Shown here: piece by piece, positions 55,684 through 64,000 of the stretch | How positions within the stretch are numbered: the first letter of the stretch is position 1 | How the letters are laid out: each line of letters opens with the position of its first letter | NCBI GenBank assembly: GCA_964034945.1 | Contig: OZ035961.1 | Span: forward strand, 73,190,310 to 73,254,309 | Length of the DNA stretch: 64,000 bases | Reading direction: 5' to 3' | From: Chrysopilus asiliformis | Taxonomy: Eukaryota; Arthropoda; Insecta; Diptera; Rhagionidae | Notes under the pieces: generated by a model | What the model was told of the DNA's origin: nothing | Seen by the model: only the letters and a program-made list of their open reading frames with translations | Databases searched by the model: none | Made by a program: the position numbers and the translations under genes

Positions 55684-57586
55684 ATTCTAATTCTACGATT
55701 GATATTTGATTTGGATTTGAATGGACCTGGGCTTTTGTTTGTATTCGCGAGAGAGTGCCAAGCTCGATCTCTCGCTGATAGGGGTTTCCCTGATTTGAAG
55801 TGTTATTAATTGGTTCGAAAGTAGTGTTTGTTGTCTGGGTATTATTTGTTTGTGTGGAAAAATTAAAATTATTGTGTCGTTTGTTTTTAGATGGATCAGG
55901 TCTAGAATTTTCTTTCTCTGGTATATGTTTATTAATTGAATTAGGATTTAGTCCTTGTTGATGCGATTCGGATTGCTGGCTGTTATTAAATCTAGCATTA
56001 TTAGCTGCTCGTAATCTACATTCTTCTAACATGTGACCTATCTTATGGCAATAACGACAGATTGTAGGTTGTTGATTTGTTGGTCTTGAAGAAGATGACC
56101 ATGTTTTTGAATTTACGGGTGTGTTTTTAGGGGGAAAATTTTGTTGACATTGTGAGGCTAAATGACCTGGTTTGTTACATTTGTAACAAATTAGATTTTG
56201 ATTATTCCTATTAGACGCATAATGGGATGTTTCATATTGATTTCTTTTACTATCTATTCGTGTAGAATGTTCGGATATGTATTCGGTTATCGATTTTAGG
56301 GATTTTTGTGCGTAGATTTTTGCTAAGGTCTGTAATTGAGGGTCTGATAACCCGTCTTCGAAAATTTGAACCGCCTGGCTTTCATTGTCGTTGATGAGAG
56401 ATTTTAGAAGGATTCTGTCGCTCGTATATTTATACGTAGCTTCGTTTAATTCATTTAGTGTTTTTGTGACTCTATTTCCAAAATCTTTCGCTGATTCGTT
56501 GTGCATTTGTTTGAGACTTTGAAGTTGTTTTTGACAAACTGCCCTTGGTAAGTTATTACCGAAATTTTGCAGTAATAATTGCTTTAGCTCCGGCCAATTT
56601 GATACTTCACTATATTTTAATAAATCGTACGCTTCTCCGGAAAGTTTTGCCCTTATGAGATTTAGAAGTGCTCTCGATTCATTTTCGCAGCTGGTTGTTT
56701 TGTATATTTCATCACTGCATGAAATAAATTTGTGAAGGTATTTCTGATTCCCATGAAATTCAGGGATAATTGAATTTGCAATTGCTATAGAAAAATCGGG
56801 TTTTCTTTCGAATTCTTTATTTTGAATCGTGGTTGCCGTTGAGGCTTGTGAGAAATTGTTCTCGAGTTCTTCGCGTAAAGTGATCATCGTGGTTTTAAAA
56901 ATAGATTCCGTGGAATCGAAAATGTTGTTTACAAAATAGGGATCGCTTTGATCGATTTCTTCTTCTTGATCTAATATTATATCTGTGTGGATATTTTCAA
57001 ATTTTTGATAGTATTTTTCGAGGAGGGCAATATTTTGTTCTAGAAAGTTTTTGCTATGTGCTTCTGTATTTACTACGTCATCTGCAATCTTTTTTATTTG
57101 ATTGCTGTTAAAAGTTTGTAGCCTAATTTTATTTTTTAATGTGTTTTTAGTGGAATCTGTCAAATTTAATTCTGAGGGGTCTTCATTGGCAAGAATTGTT
57201 TTTGTTGGGGCTTTTATATTGAATTTACTTTTTTGTAATATGGAAGGTGATCGTTGTCTGTCGGCCAACGCAGTTCTGGTAGTTGAATACCAATCCTCAC
57301 CTTTGTCAAAAACATTATGGCTGAAATACTCGTGATTAGAGTCGAAATCTTTGTGATTTCGTATTTCTTCGTCGGTTTTTTGAAATTTTGTCCAAAGGCT
57401 CTCTAATTTTTCTATTTTATTTGAAAGATATGTCGGGGTTATATTAGATTTTCCTGCCTTTCTGTAGTTGTCGTATATTTTTCTAATGTCGTCTACGATA
57501 TCTATTTGGGTAGCACAAAGTTCAGGGAAATTTGTTACGTTTTCTGATTCCGACATTTTTGGTAAGGGAAAAGGTTGAACTTCCAA
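55682..57586 (-). CDS. gag: Gag of element B copy 1 (634 aa)
   Basis: The frame starts at ATG 57586 and is intact. The N-terminal third is rich in Asn, Lys and Asp. A retrotransposon gag core lies around residues 300-420, with WPELKQLLLQNFGNNLPRA and DFGNRVTKTLNEL. Two CCHC knuckles follow: CYKCNKPGHLASQC and CRYCHKIGHMLEEC. A Gln/Asn/Ser-rich tail ends in SIVELE. Gag forms the particle and packages element RNA. Pol overlaps in the -1 frame, so Pol is probably made by frameshifting. Confidence 0.92.
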   Translation of the reverse strand: MEVQPFPLPKMSESENVTNFPELCATQIDIVDDIRKIYDNYRKAGKSNITPTYLSNKIEKLESLWTKFQKTDEEIRNHKDFDSNHEYFSHNVFDKGEDWYSTTRTALADRQRSPSILQKSKFNIKAPTKTILANEDPSELNLTDSTKNTLKNKIRLQTFNSNQIKKIADDVVNTEAHSKNFLEQNIALLEKYYQKFENIHTDIILDQEEEIDQSDPYFVNNIFDSTESIFKTTMITLREELENNFSQASTATTIQNKEFERKPDFSIAIANSIIPEFHGNQKYLHKFISCSDEIYKTTSCENESRALLNLIRAKLSGEAYDLLKYSEVSNWPELKQLLLQNFGNNLPRAVCQKQLQSLKQMHNESAKDFGNRVTKTLNELNEATYKYTSDRILLKSLINDNESQAVQIFEDGLSDPQLQTLAKIYAQKSLKSITEYISEHSTRIDSKRNQYETSHYASNRNNQNLICYKCNKPGHLASQCQQNFPPKNTPVNSKTWSSSSRPTNQQPTICRYCHKIGHMLEECRLRAANNARFNNSQQSESHQQGLNPNSINKHIPEKENSRPDPSKNKRHNNFNFSTQTNNTQTTNTTFEPINNTSNQGNPYQREIELGTLSRIQTKAQVHSNPNQISIVELE

Positions 57587-57659
57587 GGAACTTGAGATTT
57601 AGCACAACAATTTTAAATTTAAAAGGAATGTTTTCAATTAATATTTACTTACAATTTTT

Positions 57660-58420
57660 TTTGTTGACTTTTAAATGATGAATTTTGTTGATTTTTAAAT
57701 GATGAAATGGAAAAATGTTGTTTCTGCTGCTGTTGTCCTTTGTTTGCTGTTGGGAAATTTTTTGTTGTTGCTGCTGTTCGTTTTTCCGCTGCCACTTTTA
57801 AATGATGAAATGGAAAAATGTTGTTTCTGCTGTTGTTCGTTTTTCCGCTGGCACTTTTAAATGATGAAATGGAAAAATGTTGCTTACGCTGCTGCTGTTC
57901 GTTTTTCCGCTGCCACTTTTAAATGATGAAATGGAAAAATGTTGCTTACGCTGCTGTTGTCCGTTTTTACGCTGCCACTTTTAAATGATGAAATGGAAAA
58001 ATGTTGCTTACGCTGCTGTTGTCCGTTTTTACGCTGCCACTTTTAAATGATGAAATGGAAAAATGTTGTTTCTGCTGTTGTTCGTTTTTCCGCTGGCACT
58101 TTTAAATGATGAAATGGAAAAATGTTGCTTACGCTGCTGTTGTCCGTTTTTACGCTGCCACTTTTAAATGATGAAATGGAAAAATGTTGTTTCTGCTGTT
58201 GTTCGTTTTTCCGCTGGCACTTTTAAATGATGAAATGGAAAAATGTTGCTTACGCTGCTGCTGTTCGTTTTTCCGCTGCCACTTTTAAATGATGAAATGG
58301 AAAAATGTTGTTTCTGCTGTTGTTCGTTTTTCCGCTGGCACTTTTAAATGATGAAATGGAAAAATGTTGTTTATGCTGTTGTTCGTTTTTCCGCTGCGTT
58401 TTCTTCTGTTGTTCGTTTTT
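57660..58420 (-). repeat. Leader tandem repeats of element B copy 1
   Basis: Eleven copies of AAATGATGAAATGGAAAAATG recur about every 60 bp, separated by variants of CTGCTGTTGTTCGTTTTTCC. The array lies between the 5' LTR/primer-binding site and gag. No coding frame is expected. The rest of the leader (57587-57660) is plain AT-rich sequence. Confidence 0.93.
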
Positions 58421-58433
58421 CCGCTGCCACCAA
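58421..58433 (-). promoter_or_regulatory. Primer-binding site of element B
   Basis: The minus strand reads TTGGTGGCAGCGG, two bases after the LTR end. A second copy of this motif is embedded in the LTR. Confidence 0.6.
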
Positions 58434-58435
58434 AT

Positions 58436-58733
58436 TGTTATATTAAGTTAACCGCTTATATTAGGTTAATCGCTGCCACCAAATTGTTATAGCGCTGCCC
58501 AAATTTGTTGTATTAAAATGTTGACCGCTGGGACCAAATTCGTTGGAATGTGACACAAATGGATAGAATTTTGTTTAAACACCTTTAATTTCTTTGCAAC
58601 AATTTTATTATTTTATTAACCTTTTTTTAAAATTAACAATTTTATTAATTTATTAGCCTTTTTTTAAAATTAACAATTTTATTAGCCTTTTAATGTTTCC
58701 AACAATATTTAGATATCTCAAAACACACACTCA
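58436..58733 (-). repeat. Shared middle LTR of element B
   Basis: It matches 49752-50049. It serves as 5' LTR of copy 1 and as 3' LTR of copy 2, whose purine tract lies at 58734-58747. Confidence 0.85.
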
Positions 58734-58884
58734 ATCTCCCGCTTCTTAAAGAATTATTCGATTGCAATTCAACGTTAAAAAAAACCGCGAGTCAAACTTA
58801 AGAACCAACTGCTATTACTCCAAAAACCGAACTCTTCAAATCTTAATCGCGACCTGTCTACTCTGTGGATGGTATTCGAGTCTC

Positions 58885-61800
58885 TTATCTTGTCGATAAC
58901 CACGTATCCCAGTTTTGAGGATCTTTGTCTATATAATTTCTTAAGTATTCTGTTAGTGTTCGGTGACTTCTCTCAAGTGCACCGTTTGTCTGGGGGTGAT
59001 AGGGTGTTGTTTTTAATTTTTTGATTTTCAACAATTTAGATACTTCGAGAAACATGCCAGCTATTAAATTTTGACCTTGGTCCGTGAGTATGCTGCTTGG
59101 GATTCCATGCCTACACACTATATTCGTTACAAATGCTTCTGCTAAAGTTTTCGACTCCATGTTTTCGATTGGTATGGCTTCGGAAAATTTTGTCAGATCG
59201 TCCTGAAAGGTTAAGATATATTTTTTTCCAAGGTAGCTTACAGGGAGAGGTCCTACTATGTCAAGATAGACTCTTTCGAAGGGTTTGGAACTAATGCAAG
59301 AAATAGCCATAGGGATTTTCGGATTTTTCCCTGATTTATTAGTTTGACATAATTTACATTTTTTTATGAACTGAGTGACATCAGTGGACATCCCTGTCCA
59401 AAAAAATTCCTTTTTTATTCTGTTTATTGTTCTAGAGGAACCTTGATGGCCTCCCGTCGGAAGGAGATGGAAGTCTCTTATTATCTGATCTTTGTCTGCT
59501 TGATCTGTTATGTATTTGATTGAATCTATGTATAGCTCGAAATGAATACTTTTGTCTATGCTTATTTTTTCTAGCATGTTTTTTAATATAAAAATGGTTT
59601 GTCTGTCAGAAGTGTTTATCGAAATTGGCAGAAATGAAATTTTTTCTGAACTTGCAAGTTGTTTTATTTCATTTACTATGTCCTCTAGTTCTTTTTTGTC
59701 TCTATCAGATCTTATTGGAATGTTTAATTTTGTAATGAAAATATTAATGTTTTGGTATTTAACAGAAGTAATTTTTTTTGATATACTTGATTTATCTGTT
59801 ATTACGATTTTTGAATATATGGTTTCTTCTAAATTTGATTTGGCTAGGGGTAGAATGAAAATTTTATTCTTTTGATTCTTTTCAGTTAGAAGGGACGCGT
59901 TTTTCTCTGGGACAATTTGCGGAGACAGTGGATCTGTGTTTTGAATGGTATTTTCACATTGTACATCGTCTTCGGTTCTCTCTTTCGCTTGTTGACGAGT
60001 TATGACATTTATATTAGGAATTGCTCTACTTAGTGCATCGGCGTTGGAATTTTGTTTTCCTGGTTTATACATAATTTTAAAGTCGTATTCTTCTAAACGA
60101 ATTTTCCAACGCATTAGTCTGGAAGATGGGTTTTTGAGGTTCATTAGCCATATCAATGGTTTGTGATCTGTAATTATTGTGAATGCCCTGCCGTATAGAT
60201 AAGGTCGAAATTGTTCTACAGCATAGATTATTGAGAGAAGTTCTTTCTCAATTGTGGAGTAACGTGTTTCGGCATCATTCAGAGTGCGACTTGCATAGGA
60301 AAGTGGATGGTCATCTTGAGACAATACTGCGCCGAGTGCGTATCCACTTGCGTCTGAAGTTACGTAAAATTCTTTATCAAAGTCGGGGTACGATAGTACT
60401 GGGGCTTCCATTAGTTTGTTTCTAAGTTCACTGAAGGCATTATCGCATATAGCGTCATAATTGAAGGGGGTATCCTTTTTCAAAAGATTTGTAAGAGGTT
60501 TGGCGATTTTCGAGAAATTAGGGATAAAGCTTCTATAGTATCCTACAAGTCCTAGGAAAACTTTTATCTCTCTTTGGGTTTTGGGTCGAGGATAGGATCT
60601 TAGAGGTTTTAGTTTTTCCGGATCTGGCATTACTCCGTTTTCTGTAATTTTATGGCCTAGATAAATTATTTCTTTTCTTAAAAAGTTACATTTTTCTGGT
60701 TGTAATTTAATGTTGTGTTCTCGGAGACGCATTAGAATAGCTATAAGTTTGTTGTTATGGTCTTGCAATGTTCTGCCATGTATCACGATGTCGTCCATGT
60801 AGACAAAACAATAAATGCCGTGTAGGCCTGATAGACACGTATTCATGCAACGCTGAAAACGTGCAGGGGCACCTTTTAACCCAAAAGGCATACGTATGAA
60901 TTCAAAATGTCCGTCTGGAGTGCTGAATGCTGTTTTTTCGCTATCTTCTTCATTCATGGCTATTTGATGGAATCCGTTTGCCATGTCTAAAGTTGTAAAA
61001 AATTTCGCTCTACCTAGTTGGTCTAAAATATCCGTAATATTAGGAAGCGGATGCGCGTCATTAATAGTTATATCGTTGAGACCTCGAAAATCGACAACGA
61101 CTCTCCATTTTTTGTTGCCATGTTTATCTGGTTTTTTGGGAACAAGTAGTAATGGTGAATTCCATGGACTAGTAGAAGGACGTATTATCTGTGACTCTAA
61201 CATTTTTTTTATTTGTTTATTTATTTCGTGTTTTTGCGATTGTGGAAGTCTGTAAGGTTTTTTATATATTGGTGGTTTATCAGGAAGGGTTGGTATTTTA
61301 TGACTCATTATGTCGGTGTGAGTCAAAAAATCTCCTTCCAAGTGGAACAGCTCGTGAAATTCTTTGCAAATTTCCCGGATACTTTCTGCTTCCTCTTGAT
61401 TACAATGATCCAACATAATGAGGTTTTGAAGTTTACTTATTCTTCCCTCGATGGGATCTTTATTATAATCAGTTTCTACTAAGTGGAAATCTTCTAATTT
61501 TTCGAATTTTGGTTTGATTTCTAATGGATTTATAAAGGCGTCCTTCTCGTTCAAATTGAGAATTAGGACTTGGGCCATACCATTTACCGGTTTCACGATA
61601 GTGTTACCTAGAATCAGACCTGGTTTAATTTCTTTTTGAAGACAGAGCATTTCCTTCGGATTTGTTATTGGGATTTTAACTATACTTTCTGTTCTTGCTG
61701 GAATTGGAATTGAATCTGGAATACAATTCTTTGCAGGAATTGGAATTGAATCTGGAATAAAATTCTTTATTGGAATTGGAATTGAATCTGGAATAGAATT

Positions 61801-62995
61801 CTTTATTGGAATTTGAATTGAATCTGGAATAGAATTCTTTGGATATTTTTCTTGCGGGAATCTGTTTGAAAGGTCATTAATATGGTCGTTAATTGTTATA
61901 CCTTTAGTATTAGCGTTTATGTTTTTAGGTGAACAATTAATATTTGGATAGATTAAACTCTTAGGTTTTGAATGTTGATTTTCATCTCTTAAATAAACAT
62001 AAAGATAATTAGCACGGTATTGATTTATAGGATAAAACGTATCTGAGTTATTTATTTCCAAGATCATGCGTTTTTCTTTATAATCGATAGTGACTTTATA
62101 TTTTGGTGGGAAGTGATGGCCGAATTGCCCCTCGTAGGATAATACGGAGTTGTTACTTACGAATTGAAATGGATGTTTGACAATTGATTCTTTTTTCTTG
62201 TTTGGATTTAAATTTAAGTTTGCAAGGATTAATCCCTCTATTGACGCGGATGAAGTGGATAATGTATTTATTTTACAGATTGCGTTTTTAAGGTAGGGTT
62301 CATTATGTGTTATACATTGATGATTTGTTATTGGGATTTTAGATATTCTTTCTGTTTTTGTTGGAATTGGAATTGAATCTGGAATAGAATTTTTTTGATA
62401 TTTTTCTTCCAGGAATGTGTTTGAAATTTCATTAATATGGTCGTTAATGGTTATACTTTTAGTATTAACGTTTATGTTTTTAGGCGAACAATTAATATTT
62501 GTATAGCGCAAACTTTTAGGTTTTGAAGGTTGATTTTCATTTCTTAAATAAACATAAGGATAATTAGCACGGTATTGATTTTTAGGATATAATGTATCTG
62601 ATTTATTTATTTCCAGGGATATGTGTTTTTCTTTATAATCAATGGTCGCGTTATATTTTGATAGGAAGTCATGGCCGATTAGGCCATCGTAGGATAAGAC
62701 GGAGTTGTTACTTACGATTTGGAATGGATGTTCGACAATTGATTCTTTTTTGTTGTTTGGATTTAAATTTAATTTGGCAAAGATTAATCCCTCTATTGAC
62801 GCGGATGAAGTGAATAATGTATTTATATTACAGATTGCGTCTTTATAGAAGGGTTCATTATGTGTTATGCACTGAGGTTTTAGTAAGCTAATTTCTGCCC
62901 CTGTGTCTATAAGAAAGGTTGTTTGAGATGAAACACATACATTAGTTGGTAATGATATTGTTATTGCTTGGTTATGTACGTTGATGGGGTGAATT
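58885..62995 (-). CDS. pol: Pol of element B copy 2, uninterrupted
   Basis: One open frame covers protease (LIDTGAEIS near 62900), the duplicated protease half (about 62320-62875 and 61762-62319), RT, RNase H and integrase. The RT box is FVYMDDIVIHG, the canonical form; copy 1 has FAYMDD. Integrase has the complete D, D, E set and ends early at NWDTWLSTR, as in copy 1. The 150 bp downstream to the LTR hold nothing. The upstream limit is where the frame overlaps the end of gag; no ATG is expected, since expression should be by -1 frameshifting. Confidence 0.9.
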
Positions 62996-64000
62996 ATTCT
63001 AATTCTACGATTGATATTTGATTTGGATTTGAATGGACCTGGGCTTTTGTTTGTATTCGCGAGAGAGTGCCAAGCTCGATCTCTCGCTGATAGGGGTTTC
63101 CCTGATTTGAAGTGTTATTAATTGGTTCGAAAGTAGTGTTTGTTGTCTGGGTATTATTTGTTTGTGTGGAAAAATTAAAATTATTGTGTCGTTTGTTTTT
63201 AGATGGATCAGGTCTAGAATTTTCTTTCTCTGGTATATGTTTATTAATTGAATTAGGATTTAGTCCTTGTTGATGCGATTCGGATTGCTGGCTGTTATTA
63301 AATCTAGCATTATTAGCTGCTCGTAATCTACATTCTTCTAACATGTGACCTATCTTATGGCAATAACGACAGATTGTAGGTTGTTGATTTGTTGGTCTTG
63401 AAGAAGATGACCATGTTTTTGAATTTACGGGTGTGTTTTTAGGGGGAAAATTTTGTTGACATTGTGAGGCTAAATGACCTGGTTTGTTACATTTGTAACA
63501 AATTAGATTTTGATTATTCCTATTAGACGCATAATGGGATGTTTCATATTGATTTCTTTTACTATCTATTCGTGTAGAATGTTCGGATATGTATTCGGTT
63601 ATCGATTTTAGGGATTTTTGTACGTAGATTTTTGCTAAGGTCTGTAATTGAGGGTCTGATAACCCGTCTTCGAAAATTTGAACCGCCTGGCTTTCATTGT
63701 CGTTGATGAGAGATTTTAGAAGGATTCTGTCGCTCGTATATTTATACGTAGCTTCGTTTAATTCATTTAGTGTTTTTGTGACTCTATTTCCAAAATCTTT
63801 CGCTGATTCGTTGTGCATTTGTTTGAGACTTTGAAGTTGTTTTTGACAAACTGCCCTTGGTAAGTTATTACCGAAATTTTGCAGTAATAATTGCTTTAGC
63901 TCCGGCCAATTTGATACTTCACTATATTTTAATAAATCGTACGCTTCTCCGGAAAGTTTTGCCCTTATGAGATTTAGAAGTGCTCTCGATTCATTTTCGC
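62994..64000 (-). CDS. gag: Gag of element B copy 2, C-terminal part (cut by window)
   Basis: It is nearly identical to gag of copy 1 (a visible change is KIYVQKSL for KIYAQKSL) and includes both CCHC knuckles. By the constant 7312-bp offset its start should lie near 64898, outside the window. The methionine at 63818 is internal. Confidence 0.92.
   Translation of the reverse strand, partial: ENESRALLNLIRAKLSGEAYDLLKYSEVSNWPELKQLLLQNFGNNLPRAVCQKQLQSLKQMHNESAKDFGNRVTKTLNELNEATYKYTSDRILLKSLINDNESQAVQIFEDGLSDPQLQTLAKIYVQKSLKSITEYISEHSTRIDSKRNQYETSHYASNRNNQNLICYKCNKPGHLASQCQQNFPPKNTPVNSKTWSSSSRPTNQQPTICRYCHKIGHMLEECRLRAANNARFNNSQQSESHQQGLNPNSINKHIPEKENSRPDPSKNKRHNNFNFSTQTNNTQTTNTTFEPINNTSNQGNPYQREIELGTLSRIQTKAQVHSNPNQISIVELE

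Larger units (their letters stand above)
49752..64000 (-). mobile_element. Ty3/Gypsy element B array: two copies sharing an LTR
   Basis: Minus-strand order is copy 2 gag-pol (64000-58885, cut by the window), LTR (58733-58436), copy 1 leader, gag and pol (58435-50201) and LTR (50049-49752). Corresponding positions differ by a constant 8684 bp left of the solo LTR and 7312 bp right of it. The two copies are nearly identical apart from the inserted solo LTR (51858-53224). The array interrupts R2. The third LTR and outer target duplication are outside the window. Confidence 0.92.

Overview
This 64 kb window is eukaryotic and almost certainly arthropod, most likely insect. The key to it is a 74-bp piece of 28S ribosomal RNA gene at 47520-47593, reading on the minus strand. 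It lies exactly between the canonical R2 and R1 non-LTR retrotransposon insertion sites. An R2 element abuts it upstream (47594-49751, minus) and an R1 element abuts it downstream (41963-47519, minus). A second R1 of another subfamily follows in tandem (about 6024-7164, minus). R1 and R2 in these positions are typical of arthropod rDNA. Those 74 bp are the only host gene sequence I can recognise. Everything else is mobile DNA, much of it nested.

Layout, left to right. (1) 1-6023, minus: the 5' half of a Ty3/Gypsy element (called C), with protease, broken gag, leader, primer-binding site and a tentative long LTR; it interrupts R1 copy 1. (2) 6024-7164: 5' end of R1 copy 1. (3) 7174-41953, plus: a Ty3/Gypsy element related to C (called A), with over 2-kb LTRs and a 4-bp target duplication (ATAG). 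It landed inside the 14-bp R1 target repeat separating the two R1 copies and is swollen to 34.8 kb by later insertions. These are a short repeat in its 5' LTR; an 11-kb mosaic of DNA transposons in gag (10793-21740), which itself holds a Gypsy element D (13105-17713) and fragments or MITEs of Helitron, pogo/Tigger-like and PIF/Harbinger type; a three-LTR tandem BEL/Pao array in pol (24134-37946); and a Mutator-like foldback element with a perfect 88-bp palindrome in its 3' LTR (40013-41190). (4) 41963-47519: R1 copy 2. (5) 47520-47593: 28S. (6) 47594-49751: R2, 3' part. (7) 49752-64000, minus: a second three-LTR tandem array of a Gypsy family (called B) that cuts R2 and carries a solo LTR of a fourth LTR family.

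Few frames are intact. The first BEL copy has an uninterrupted 1716-aa Gag-Pol (with an altered RT motif) and a small downstream ORF. B copy 2 has an uninterrupted Pol with an unusually short integrase. Other elements carry frameshifts, deletions or insertions. Two unrelated LTR families each form LTR-internal-LTR-internal-LTR arrays, as expected from unequal exchange, which is frequent in rDNA; assembly duplication is the main alternative. No cellular protein-coding gene, intact tRNA or CRISPR array was found.
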